Positions 51,177 through 60,223 of a stretch of DNA of 64,000 nt are shown here, in pieces. Under the pieces are notes generated by a model, which worked only from the letters and a program-made list of their open reading frames with translations, was not told the DNA's origin and made no database searches. The stretch's first letter is position 1. The number at the start of each line of letters is the position of its first letter. Source of the DNA: Bacillus sp. FJAT-49736 (lineage in GTDB: Bacteria; Bacillota; Bacilli; Bacillales; Bacillaceae_C); assembly GCF_018343615.1 (NCBI RefSeq), contig NZ_JAGYPI010000004.1, positions 1,588 through 65,587 of the forward strand. Reading direction: 5' to 3'. A program made the position numbers and the translations under genes.

Positions 51177-51231
51177 ACCTCCTTTTGATGTATTAAGGTT
51201 CACCGTAATACATCAAAAGGAGGTATTTATT
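51177..51231. terminator. Long perfect hairpin terminator after DUF4190
   Basis: A 19-bp perfect stem (51177-51195 with 51206-51224) and a ten-base loop are followed by ATTTATTTTTT. The stem is longer than most terminators in this window. The following 300 bases to the PhoX-like gene hold no other recognised feature. Confidence 0.85.
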
Positions 51232-51534
51232 TTTTAACGCAGAAATATCATTCCTAAAATTTATCTTCAAATATATTAATTTTAACTTATCCTATAATCC
51301 TTTACAGAGAGCCGACTGTACTAAAAAACGGAAATTAGTGCTTGTTATGACTCGCATTTTGTTGAATAAATCGACATTATCGGGGATGAACAGGCTTTTT
51401 CATTTCCATAATTGCCCCTAATAACCAAATTTTAAAGGAACAATAATATACAATTACAAAAAATTAATATTATATTAACAATTATTAGGTTTAATGGAAT
51501 TAGAATTTGCAAATCTACTAGGAGGGATTATTAG

Positions 51535-53970
51535 ATGATTAATAGGAAACTTGTGAAAAAAGGAGTTACCTTTGCCCTTGCTTTAGCTATTACTGTTCCA
51601 GCATTAACACCGGTAAAAGCGGCTACTCAGAAAAATATTAAAATCGAATCTGTTCAATTTAATGGAATGAAAGCCCCAGCTACAATTGATGAAATGGTAA
51701 AGACTTATACAAATGCAACCGTTGAAGTGAAATATAACAATGGAAAAGTAAAAACATTTCCACTGTCTTACAAATACCTATTTAAATCGGAAGATAAGGT
51801 AGCAACAGTAAAAGGGGGGAAAATCCCTGCAGGAACACCAATTGATGTAAAAGGAAATCCAATTAAGGATCCTAGCAGCACAACCGGAGGATACTTTGTC
51901 TCCGATGCTCCAGATTCAAACAGCTTATTGATGCCTATTAACGGCAAACTGTATATGATTACACATTATGAATATCAAACTATTGATGCTGCTAGTAAAT
52001 CAGCATACGGTTTAGTTCCAGCATCTATGTCTTTAACTGAGATGAAACAGGACAAAAAAACAGGAGAGCTTACTCCTGCAAAAGTCGAAAAAATTGATTT
52101 TTCAGCAGTAAATGGACTTTGGATTCCTTGTAACGGATCATTATCTCCATGGAATACACACTTAGGTTCTGAAGAGTACGAACCAGATGCACGTTTATTC
52201 TTAGACTCAACTTCAAAGGTAAGAAGTCAAGTTGAGACATTTGCTAAATTCTATTTTGGAGATGAAGCAAAGGCAAATCCGTATTTCTATGGCTTCACTC
52301 CTGAAATTAAAGTAGATAAGAACGGAAAAGCATCAGTTGTAAAACATTACAGTACAGGACGATTCTCTCATGAGTTAGCGAAAGTAATGCCTGATAACAA
52401 AACTGTTTTTTACGGGGATGATGGTGGCAATACAGGAATGTTTATGTATGTAGCCGACAAAGAAAAAGATCTATCATCTGGCACATTATATGCAGCTACA
52501 TTTAAACAAACAGGTACTGAAAACGGTGGTTCAGGAGATTTACAATGGATTAATTTAGGGCATGCAACGGATAAAGAAGTGAAAGATATTATTGATAGTG
52601 GGATTACATTCAATGATATTTTTGAAACCTCAGATGTTCCTAAAGAAGGTTTCACGGCTATAAAAACATACTCAAATGAAGGGAAAATAGAGTACCTAAA
52701 ACTTAAACCTGGCAAAGAAAAAGCAGCAGCCTTCCTTGAATCCCGCCGTTATGCTGCTATGCTAGGTGCGACTACAGAATTTAACAAAATGGAAGGTGTT
52801 ACACTAAACGAAAAGGATAAGAAAGTATATATTGCCATTTCTGATCAAAGTAAGTCTATGGAAAAGGATTCAACAGGAAAAGATCCAGCAGATCATATTC
52901 AATTACCAAAAATCAAAGCTGGTGTTACTTATCAATTAGATTTGCAAGGCAGTCAAAAGGATAGTGAAGGGCGGGCTATTAATAGCTCTTATGTAGGATT
53001 GTCGATGTCTGGATTAGTTGTTGGTGAAGATTTGAAAGAAGCTGATTCATTTGGAAATACTGCGAATGTAGATAAAGTAGCTAATCCAGATAACTTAAGT
53101 TACTCTGAAGCAATGAGAACACTATTTATTGGGGAGGATAGTGGTGCCCATACAAATAACTATGTTTGGGCTTATAACGTAGATACGAAAAAATTAGATC
53201 GTATTTTATCTGTCCCTGCAGGAGCGGAAGCAACTGGATTATTTGCTGCAGACGACCGTAATGGATTCTCATACATTTTCAGTAATTTCCAACATCCTGG
53301 AGATGAAGTAGATGGCAAGTCCATTACAGCTGTAGATAAACAAGAGCTACTTAAAGCTATCGACAAGCAAATTGGTATTAACAAAACAGGTGGTATTGGT
53401 TATATCTCTGGTCTGCCATCTTTAACAAAAATGCCAGATTTCACTGCACCAGGTGCTCCATCCATTAACAAGGTAAATGATGCTGCAAGATCAATCACTG
53501 GTAAAGCAGAAGCTAATTCAGTAGTGAAATTGTATGTGAATGGAAAATATAAGCAAGTGAAATTTGAAATGCAATTTCACCAGCAGACAACAGCTGATAA
53601 AAATGGAAACTATAAATTTAAAATAGCAAAGCTAAGTGCAGGTACAAAAATTAAGGTGACAGCTACTGATGAAGCAGGCAATGTAAGTGTTGCAAGTACG
53701 ACTACTGTAATCGATAAAACCGCTCCAAATGCTCCAAAAGTAAATAAAGTAACAATAAAATCTAAATCAGTAACGGGTACAACTGAAAAAGATGCTATTG
53801 TACAAGTTTACAATAAGAAAAAATTATTGGGGGAAGCAAAAGCAAACTCAAAAGGAAAATTTAACGTGAAAATTAAAGCCCAAAAAACAGGCACAAGCCT
53901 AACCATTGTGGCTAAAGACAAAGCCGGAAACAAAAGTAAATCTAAAGTAATAAAAATTGCTTCAAAATAA
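51535..53970 (+). CDS. Secreted PhoX-like phosphatase (DUF839) with two Ig-like repeats
   Basis: An 811-residue exported protein. A Sec signal peptide ends near VKAATQK. The large DUF839/PhoX region (about 60-620) contains the family block NGSLSPWNTHLGSEEYEPDA and GRFSHELA, and further on a FYGDDGGNTGMF segment. PhoX enzymes are calcium/iron phosphatases expressed under phosphate limitation. Two tandem Ig-like repeats (about 643-725 and 728-811, each beginning near PGAPSINKV / PNAPKVNKV) end the protein, probably for wall attachment. The ATG at 51535 follows AGGAGGG. No clear PhoP box was found. Confidence 0.88.
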   Translation: MINRKLVKKGVTFALALAITVPALTPVKAATQKNIKIESVQFNGMKAPATIDEMVKTYTNATVEVKYNNGKVKTFPLSYKYLFKSEDKVATVKGGKIPAGTPIDVKGNPIKDPSSTTGGYFVSDAPDSNSLLMPINGKLYMITHYEYQTIDAASKSAYGLVPASMSLTEMKQDKKTGELTPAKVEKIDFSAVNGLWIPCNGSLSPWNTHLGSEEYEPDARLFLDSTSKVRSQVETFAKFYFGDEAKANPYFYGFTPEIKVDKNGKASVVKHYSTGRFSHELAKVMPDNKTVFYGDDGGNTGMFMYVADKEKDLSSGTLYAATFKQTGTENGGSGDLQWINLGHATDKEVKDIIDSGITFNDIFETSDVPKEGFTAIKTYSNEGKIEYLKLKPGKEKAAAFLESRRYAAMLGATTEFNKMEGVTLNEKDKKVYIAISDQSKSMEKDSTGKDPADHIQLPKIKAGVTYQLDLQGSQKDSEGRAINSSYVGLSMSGLVVGEDLKEADSFGNTANVDKVANPDNLSYSEAMRTLFIGEDSGAHTNNYVWAYNVDTKKLDRILSVPAGAEATGLFAADDRNGFSYIFSNFQHPGDEVDGKSITAVDKQELLKAIDKQIGINKTGGIGYISGLPSLTKMPDFTAPGAPSINKVNDAARSITGKAEANSVVKLYVNGKYKQVKFEMQFHQQTTADKNGNYKFKIAKLSAGTKIKVTATDEAGNVSVASTTTVIDKTAPNAPKVNKVTIKSKSVTGTTEKDAIVQVYNKKKLLGEAKANSKGKFNVKIKAQKTGTSLTIVAKDKAGNKSKSKVIKIASK

Positions 53971-54005
53971 TAAATAAATTCTTTTATTGTATCAATTAAA
54001 CGGAA

Positions 54006-54052
54006 AAGGGCAGTCGTAAAGGATTCAAAAATATCTTTTATGGCAGCCCTTC
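54006..54052. terminator. Imperfect hairpin between PhoX-like and LigD-Pol genes
   Basis: A long imperfect stem begins AGGGC and ends GCCCT, with T-rich and A-rich flanks. It separates convergent genes and may serve both. Confidence 0.6.
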
Positions 54053-54152
54053 TTCGTTTCAGGTGGGTTTGAATCTGGACCACTAAATCACTCTCTTTAA
54101 CACTGGATTGACTTTTTATAAGTCTGTTTCAAATCTAAATTAATTATCGAGC

Positions 54153-55052
54153 CTACACTTTATTTCTTTCTATAAAGCTTAGAATTTCACAAAGGGATTG
54201 ATTGTGTTTCTCTGTTGTTAGCGGTTTAAACAAATCTCCCTTTTCGTCTACCCTTCTTTTTATATTTAAAATTGTAAATTCTGTAGGTTGTATACCTCCT
54301 TCTAGTTCAGACCAGGTCAGCGGGGTCGCAACAGTTGCACATCGTTTGGCTCGAGGCGAATATACGACTGGCATGGTTCTCCCTCTCCATAGCTGCAAGT
54401 AATCAAAATACAGTTTGTTTCCTCTTTTTGAAACTACCCTTTCAAGAGTAATCTGATTCGGCATTTGTTCCTGAAAATAATTTGCGATAAAAGTAGTTAT
54501 TCTTCTTGTTTGTTCGAATGTATAGATAGGCTCAATTGGTATAAATACTTGAAGCCCTGATGAACCAGATGTTCTTGGTACAGATAGAAGACCGAGGGAT
54601 TGAAGAAGTTCCCCCAGTTTCAACGACACCTCTATTACCAAATGAAAGCTTGTATCATCTGGAGGATCTAAATCAAATACCATTTCCATAGGGAAATCAG
54701 GCTTATCATAGCGATCAAATGGAACGTGAAATTCAATCGCACCGTAGTTTGCTGCCCAAACGAGTGTAGCAGTGTCATTTAATAGGATTCTCTCCTTGTT
54801 TTTATAGAAAGTACGGCTGATCCATTCTGGTGCGGACTCAGGAACTGACCTTTTTTCGATTTTCTTGCCAGCTATTCCATGGGGATAAAGCCACACCATT
54901 AATAGTCTGTCTTTTGCATGTTCGATCAGATAGTGCGACATATTTATTAAATAGTGTAGATAGTCGATCTTTGTTATCCTTTGCGGCTCCCATATGATAT
55001 TGTCAGGGTGTGTAATTTCAATTCTTTTGCCATCCACTACAATTTCCTCCAC
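54153..55052 (-). CDS. ligD: LigD-type NHEJ polymerase domain protein
   Basis: A 299-residue archaeo-eukaryotic primase-like polymerase, the PolDom of bacterial NHEJ, here a free-standing protein. The catalytic Asp pair is in VFDLDPPDD (about 125-133), with the nucleotide-binding SGSSGLQVFIP and DYLQLWRGRTM also conserved. The start is GTG at 55052, seven bases after GGAGG. In B. subtilis this domain is fused to the ligase in LigD; here the ligase is a separate divergent gene. No Ku gene lies in the window. Confidence 0.9.
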   Translation of the reverse strand: MEEIVVDGKRIEITHPDNIIWEPQRITKIDYLHYLINMSHYLIEHAKDRLLMVWLYPHGIAGKKIEKRSVPESAPEWISRTFYKNKERILLNDTATLVWAANYGAIEFHVPFDRYDKPDFPMEMVFDLDPPDDTSFHLVIEVSLKLGELLQSLGLLSVPRTSGSSGLQVFIPIEPIYTFEQTRRITTFIANYFQEQMPNQITLERVVSKRGNKLYFDYLQLWRGRTMPVVYSPRAKRCATVATPLTWSELEGGIQPTEFTILNIKRRVDEKGDLFKPLTTEKHNQSLCEILSFIERNKV

Positions 55053-55235
55053 CAGATAACCTCCTGTTTTTTCTCTATATTTTCAATCGACTTTGTTAAA
55101 ACTATGTATTATCTAAAGGCTCTTTTCTTAAACTTTGTTGCTTATGGTGACGAAAACCTAATATCCATCTTTACTATGGTGAAAAATCCATAATCATCTT
55201 AAGAAAAGACGCCACGAAACCAAGTCTATATTAGG

Positions 55236-56240
55236 ATGGAGAGCCATATACGAAAAGCAACAATATGTGTGAAAACAGCTTATCTTAAAATTGGAGTGAT
55301 AAATCTGGAGCCTATTTTACCGATGGAGCCGGTTCCTAGTGTTACCATCCCAACTGGAGAAGAATGGATTGCACAAGTGAAATGGGATGGCGTGCGGGTT
55401 CTTACATATGCAGATAGTAGTGAAGTACGGCTTTATAATCGCAAAAGGAATGAACGGACTATGCACTATCCGGAGATTACAACCATTAGTGAATATTGCA
55501 GCTGCAGATCCATGATATTAGATGGTGAGGTAATTTCTTTAGGTGAAAATGGTAAGCCTTCTTTTCGACAAGTCATGAGGAGAGATGGTTTAAGAAATAT
55601 TGATCGTGTAAGAAGCGCAGCAGAGTCTGTACCGATTATTTATATGATTTTCGACATTGTCTACTTGAATGGAGTTTGGATCAATGACAAGCCATTTCAT
55701 GAAAGAAACGAACTGCTGTCTAATATCATCATACCTAATAAACATATACAGCTGGTTCCGTCTGTCAGCCAGACCCAAGAATTATTTGAAGCGGTTAAGG
55801 AACAAGAGATGGAGGGCATTGTGCTAAAAAAGATAAATTCCCCCTATGTATTTGGGAAGAAAAGGGACGATTGGCTGAAGGTGAAAAACTTCCAGGATAT
55901 CATCGCAGTCATTGGGGGTTTTACTTTAAGACATAATACCGTTAATTCCATTTTGCTTGGGTTATACGATTCTAAAGGAAGACTGTATTATGTGGGTCAC
56001 ACCGGAACGGGAAAAATGACAATGAATGACTGGAAGGAGCTAACGAAAGATTTACAAGAAATAGTAACCGACCATCTCCCTTTCGATAGAATGCCGCAAC
56101 GCCATACGGATGCCATCTGGGTACGGCCGAAAAAGACAGTAAAGATTAAATTTGCCGAGTGGACAGAAGGTGGAGCACTGAGGCAGCCAAGTATTGAGGG
56201 GTTCATTGATTTTCCACCAGAAGAGTGTTTACTTGAATGA
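55236..56240 (+). CDS. ATP-dependent DNA ligase (LigD-type ligase domain)
   Basis: A DNA ligase of up to 334 residues. The adenylated lysine is in QVKWDGVR (KWDG, about 48-51 of the full frame). DGEVIS, MIFDIVYLNG, EGIVLKK and DWLKVKN are the other nucleotidyltransferase motifs, and an OB-fold ends near FIDFPPEE. The start is unclear: ATG at 55236 has a poor site and the first 27 or so residues are atypical. Homologues begin close to the EPILPMEP segment, near 55300. It is divergent from the polymerase gene with a 183-base shared control region. Confidence 0.9.
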   Translation: MESHIRKATICVKTAYLKIGVINLEPILPMEPVPSVTIPTGEEWIAQVKWDGVRVLTYADSSEVRLYNRKRNERTMHYPEITTISEYCSCRSMILDGEVISLGENGKPSFRQVMRRDGLRNIDRVRSAAESVPIIYMIFDIVYLNGVWINDKPFHERNELLSNIIIPNKHIQLVPSVSQTQELFEAVKEQEMEGIVLKKINSPYVFGKKRDDWLKVKNFQDIIAVIGGFTLRHNTVNSILLGLYDSKGRLYYVGHTGTGKMTMNDWKELTKDLQEIVTDHLPFDRMPQRHTDAIWVRPKKTVKIKFAEWTEGGALRQPSIEGFIDFPPEECLLE

Positions 56241-56246
56241 ATCCAA

Positions 56247-57839
56247 TTAGGAACGATCAATGAAAAAGAATATCCTAATCGAAAAAGAAGAAAATAAAAA
56301 TGGAAAGGAGGAGACACAGATGAAGAGCCAACGAATTCCGGAACATAAACTTAATACTACAACTACCGCAGGACAGGTTATTGAGGATTCATCTAACTCA
56401 TTACTATGATAATTTAGAAGCCATACATCCCCAACGCCAAAACTATCAGCCTTGCCATCACCCTTACCAGGAACCAAATAATACCCTTCACCTGTTAATT
56501 TATTCGAAATTAGCCATTTTCTATTATGAAAAGTGTCACGCGTTCTTTTGATTTCATAATTCATTGTTCGAAAAATAGATGTTCCAGTACTAATTTGGTC
56601 GTTAATCTCTTGTATAAAGTTATTATTCGCTTCTCGAATATCAAAATCAAATCTCCAATATACATGGTGAAAATGTGGATTGCATGTACAAGAATTGGCT
56701 ACTGCACTAAAACCAAAACGAGGACGGATAGTACCATCGTTGTGGAAACGCCATTCACTGATATATCGATACCATCCAGCTTCCAATTCACTTACTAATA
56801 CCAATTCTTCTCCTTCTGTATAGATTCCTACACCAAGAAAGTTCCCGGCATCAGTTCCATTATCAAGGATGGTTCGTGCCGGGGTGGAGCACATGCGAAA
56901 TCCGGGAGCAATATCTGTTCCAATTGCTTCAATCCGCCCTTCCTGCCACTGCCAATCACGGTAAGGACCACAAATATCATTCACATAACGAACATTCAAT
57001 ATTGGTACATGAGCACGGGACAATACTTTTTTCCCTCGATACAGCACATCTCGAAGTTCAATCCCTGAACCAACTATACCGGAAGATGCAGCCGGTCTCA
57101 CTGCAAGGAAATTCCAAACTTCCTTACCACCTTGCGACACTGTTATTTTGGCCTGACCAGCTGTTCCTCTTCTTACTGTAGGTTGGTTCGCATCAGGCGG
57201 TGGTTTACAAATATGAAGACTTGCAATGGAAGATGGCGGAGCACCCTTTGCATAAATAATTACTTCGCGTCTGATCATATTAACTCCGACAATCTGATGT
57301 AAGAGCCCCCTGTTCCCTTCTTGAATATCTTTAATAGGGAGAAGTCCAACCGCAAGAGTCCTTTCAATGCGACCATTTCGAGCCTCTGTATCGATAATAG
57401 CTGGCATTGCTCTGTAAGGACGTATAAGATTTTCTTGAATGAAGCGGCCAAGCTCAGGATGCTCTCGAACAATATTGACCGCCAACTCGAATTCCTCCGC
57501 ACTAGGCAAAGGCTGCGCATCTAATTGAGAGGCTTCGAGTAGTTCTGGACAATGAATTGGTCCAGTGGCTATTACTGTTCGATTGTTAGTATAGTCATAG
57601 TATGTGGCTTGAAAATTACTGGGGGGTCTAAGTTGAGGATCTTTCGAACTACTTATTAATGGATTCCCGGGAATATCCTCAGGATCAAGCAATTCCAATG
57701 CTAGCAGCAGATGTCTTGTTCCCTGTAATAAAGATTGGACTGAAGGATGTTTGTAACAGATACTTTTTATTTTATTCATAGTTTCTTGGTCGGGACCAAA
57801 TGGAACTACATCTACAATAAGTTCTGGACTAAATCCCAT
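56247..57839 (-). CDS. Copper-amine-oxidase-fold protein, atypical active site, aberrant C-terminus
   Basis: About 530 residues. The region YISEWRFHNDGTIRPRFGF and the metal site NPHFHHVYWRFDFDI (His about 389, 391, 392) match copper amine oxidases. The tyrosine that becomes the TPQ cofactor aligns with Tyr357, but the consensus Asn-Tyr-Asp/Glu reads Trp-Tyr-Arg, so TPQ formation is doubtful. A third His lies in NYHSNEL. After about residue 485 the sequence becomes hydrophobic and unlike the family, overlapping a possible catalase remnant in antisense. The ATG at 57839 follows GGAGAGTGA; the upstream TTG lacks a site. Confidence 0.75.
   Translation of the reverse strand: MGFSPELIVDVVPFGPDQETMNKIKSICYKHPSVQSLLQGTRHLLLALELLDPEDIPGNPLISSSKDPQLRPPSNFQATYYDYTNNRTVIATGPIHCPELLEASQLDAQPLPSAEEFELAVNIVREHPELGRFIQENLIRPYRAMPAIIDTEARNGRIERTLAVGLLPIKDIQEGNRGLLHQIVGVNMIRREVIIYAKGAPPSSIASLHICKPPPDANQPTVRRGTAGQAKITVSQGGKEVWNFLAVRPAASSGIVGSGIELRDVLYRGKKVLSRAHVPILNVRYVNDICGPYRDWQWQEGRIEAIGTDIAPGFRMCSTPARTILDNGTDAGNFLGVGIYTEGEELVLVSELEAGWYRYISEWRFHNDGTIRPRFGFSAVANSCTCNPHFHHVYWRFDFDIREANNNFIQEINDQISTGTSIFRTMNYEIKRTRDTFHNRKWLISNKLTGEGYYLVPGKGDGKADSFGVGDVWLLNYHSNELDESSITCPAVVVVLSLCSGIRWLFICVSSFPFLFSSFSIRIFFFIDRS
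56320..56409 (+). pseudogene. Possible catalase 5' remnant
   Basis: An excellent ribosome site (AAAGGAGGAG) precedes ATG 56320, but the frame closes after 29 codons. The encoded KLNTTTTAGQVIEDSSNSL resembles the variable N-terminus of monofunctional catalases (TT..G..V.ED..SL), just before their conserved core, which is absent. It lies antisense to the 3' end of the amine-oxidase-like gene, suggesting a rearrangement breakpoint near 56390-56410. The family call rests on a short match and is tentative. Confidence 0.35.
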
Positions 57840-58302
57840 TGAATCACTCTCCAATTATACTTTTTGAGAGCTAATTAAAACTCCTCTAGCATCATATGTG
57901 AAGGAGTCGCCAAAAGAAACAGTTTGTTTACCTATTTTTAATAGCTTCTAAAAAGCTGCCACTTACCACAGTATTTATGTCGAAATCAAAGATCAAGGAG
58001 TGACTAAACCCTGTTTTGTAGTAACTTTTTAGTTTCTCTATTTTTGTGAATAAACTGCCGGTGAAACAGGTGCGGTGAGTTGTATTTTTCTATAAAAATA
58101 GTAAGTGGGATAAAATTGAAAACATTAGAATACGATATTTTGAAGTGGGACAATCCTAATCATTTTATTAAAAGTAATAATCTATTTAGATAGAAGAGGC
58201 TAAACTAGTTTTTAGTTCAGCCTCTATGGGTTGCATTGAATAGCAGCAGTATTATAAACAACAACGACAAATTACAAGTTGGCAGCCAATTTCGTAAAAA
58301 AA
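57840..58302. other. Intergenic stretch with one hairpin
   Basis: No gene. An imperfect hairpin AGAGGCT..ACTA/TAGT..AGCCTCT lies at 58195-58225, downstream of the minus-strand hydrolase gene. It lacks a T tract on that strand, so a terminator role is weak. Confidence 0.4.
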
Positions 58303-59604
58303 TCAATATGTCTTCTTAGGATTAAAATGCCCAATGCCCTTTAATTCATAATCAAAAAACTCAAGAATTAATTCATTTTCGGTTTCAATACAATAATATG
58401 GATCGATGTTGGCTTTTCCACCTTGCAGCATATTTGCCAGTATTGGTGAGAAAAGCGGTAAATCAGTCAAGCTTAAATGTTTTGCCCCTTTAATATGAGT
58501 AGTGTATGCTCCTTCGAACTCTTTATTGTTGAGTTTGTTCGCTACATAAATAGGAGTGCTATCTAGTTGTCCCCAAACATCGTCCGAATAAATGTTAAAA
58601 AGTGGGGCTGTGTAGGCTTTGCTGCTTGCCACAAAATTATCATTTGCTTTGTAATAAACAAGTTCACTAAAGAATGGGGCATCAATATTTACTACAGCAC
58701 TAATATCATCGCGCTCTCTGCCAAGCCAAACACTTGCGGCACCTCCCATTGAGTGCCCGAATACCCCAATCTTCTTTGTATCGATATGTTGATAAAAAGC
58801 GTTATTGCTACTGTTAGCTTTTTTAAGGATTGTATCTATTACAAAATTCATATCGTCTGTTCGCAGTTTCATCCATTTTTGAATGAGTTTATACAGTTCT
58901 TCATTCGAGTAGACGCCTGTATTCATATTCTCGATTTCTCTGCTATAATCGGAATTGATCATTGCAACAGTTCCATCCTCTGAACGAGTAATAAAGGAAT
59001 GATAAGAATGATCGATGGAAACGACTATATAACCATGGCTTGCAAGTTCAGTATAGGTAGAGCTATTGCTACCCTTAATACCGTATGCTCCATGTGAGAA
59101 TATCAAAAGTGGGTATTTTCCATCAGCATTTTTCGGATACCAAAATTCCACATTCACCATTCTGTGTTGCCCCTTATCTGTAAATTCCTCTATACGGTTT
59201 TTGTCCGTATATGTGTAAGTAGCGGTTGCAACTTTATATTCACCTGTCACTTTTGGTGATTTATGCTGAGGAAACACAATTGCAGGCGTTATTGCAAATA
59301 TTGTTACAAGTATCATTACAATGGATTTCCATACAATTTTAGAAGTTTTATATTTTTTTGTATTTCTCTTGTTACGGATAAGAGAAATTGTCCCCTTTAC
59401 CGCTAATAGGAAAAGCAATATACCAAGCACTACCCAGCGGAAGCTCCACTCAATGACAGTGGAAAGTGTAAGTATTACAAATACAATAAATGCAGCAATC
59501 CTAATATAATTTTTTATTTTTCTATGGTCTTCCTTAGTTACCATACAGTAAATTGAAAAAGCAATTTCGAAAGTTAAAGCGATAATTAATAATAAAGTTC
59601 CCAT
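58303..59604 (-). CDS. Membrane-anchored alpha/beta hydrolase (PAF-acetylhydrolase-like)
   Basis: A 433-residue protein with four N-terminal hydrophobic segments (about 2-20, 32-50, 55-75, 90-112) followed by an alpha/beta hydrolase domain. The nucleophile elbow is GHSMGG, the oxyanion region LLIFSHGAYG, and a late His lies in KGAKHLSL. The fold resembles platelet-activating-factor acetylhydrolase-like lipases or dienelactone hydrolases. The catalytic domain is probably outside the cell. The ATG at 59604 follows AAGGAGTAAC. Substrate unknown. Confidence 0.85.
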   Translation of the reverse strand: MGTLLLIIALTFEIAFSIYCMVTKEDHRKIKNYIRIAAFIVFVILTLSTVIEWSFRWVVLGILLFLLAVKGTISLIRNKRNTKKYKTSKIVWKSIVMILVTIFAITPAIVFPQHKSPKVTGEYKVATATYTYTDKNRIEEFTDKGQHRMVNVEFWYPKNADGKYPLLIFSHGAYGIKGSNSSTYTELASHGYIVVSIDHSYHSFITRSEDGTVAMINSDYSREIENMNTGVYSNEELYKLIQKWMKLRTDDMNFVIDTILKKANSSNNAFYQHIDTKKIGVFGHSMGGAASVWLGRERDDISAVVNIDAPFFSELVYYKANDNFVASSKAYTAPLFNIYSDDVWGQLDSTPIYVANKLNNKEFEGAYTTHIKGAKHLSLTDLPLFSPILANMLQGGKANIDPYYCIETENELILEFFDYELKGIGHFNPKKTY

Positions 59605-59712
59605 GTTTGTTACTCCTTCTTTTTCGAATCCATTTTTATGAACTCATCATAATAAACAGCCGAAAAGAAGTATATAGAAAAACGGTAAGTTGCTTCTACA
59701 GGCAAATAAGTT

Positions 59713-59745
59713 GCAAAAAAAAGCGGTAAACTAGAAAGTTTACCG
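59713..59745 (-). terminator. Terminator of the LytTR-DUF3021 operon
   Basis: On the minus strand the 9-bp stem CGGTAAACT/AGTTTACCG is followed by eight T residues, 31 bases past the DUF3021 stop. Confidence 0.88.
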
Positions 59746-59775
59746 GAAATATAAGTTGCTTTATGATTTGCGTGG

Positions 59776-60210
59776 CTACTCATTAGCGTCTTTCTTAAAT
59801 GCCATTAGTTTTTCGTTAATTTTTTTGGCTTCTTTAATATCACTTTTCCATGACAACAGACGAACTATAATATAGACGACAGCAATTTGCATTGCAAAAA
59901 TAATAATATCTGATGCACTATTCACAATACCAAAAATTCTTCCCAGGGTAATCAATAGAATCTCCAAGGAGAAAAAATGAATAGCTATTTTTATACGCAT
60001 TTTCTTCTCACTTATTTCATTAGGAGAATATAAAATAAACCCGGTTAGTGCACTTAAAAATGAAAAAGCAATAATGATATAAATGGACTTTAAATCAAAG
60101 GCCATATTGGGATAATATATTTGTCTTAAAATAGTAATAATTATGATGATGGATGCGAAGATAATTAAGAAATCCCTAATGATATTTTGTATAAATTCGG
60201 AAAGCTTCAT
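59776..60210 (-). CDS. DUF3021 membrane protein
   Basis: A 144-residue protein with four hydrophobic segments (about 12-32, 40-60, 75-95, 98-118) and a charged C-terminal tail. DUF3021 proteins are regularly encoded next to LytTR regulators and are thought to restrain them at the membrane. The ATG at 60210 follows AAAGGTGGGA; an in-frame TTG at 60234 lies inside the LytTR gene and is not preferred. It forms an operon with the LytTR gene. Confidence 0.88.
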   Translation of the reverse strand: MKLSEFIQNIIRDFLIIFASIIIIITILRQIYYPNMAFDLKSIYIIIAFSFLSALTGFILYSPNEISEKKMRIKIAIHFFSLEILLITLGRIFGIVNSASDIIIFAMQIAVVYIIVRLLSWKSDIKEAKKINEKLMAFKKDANE

Positions 60211-60223
60211 ATTATCCCACCTT

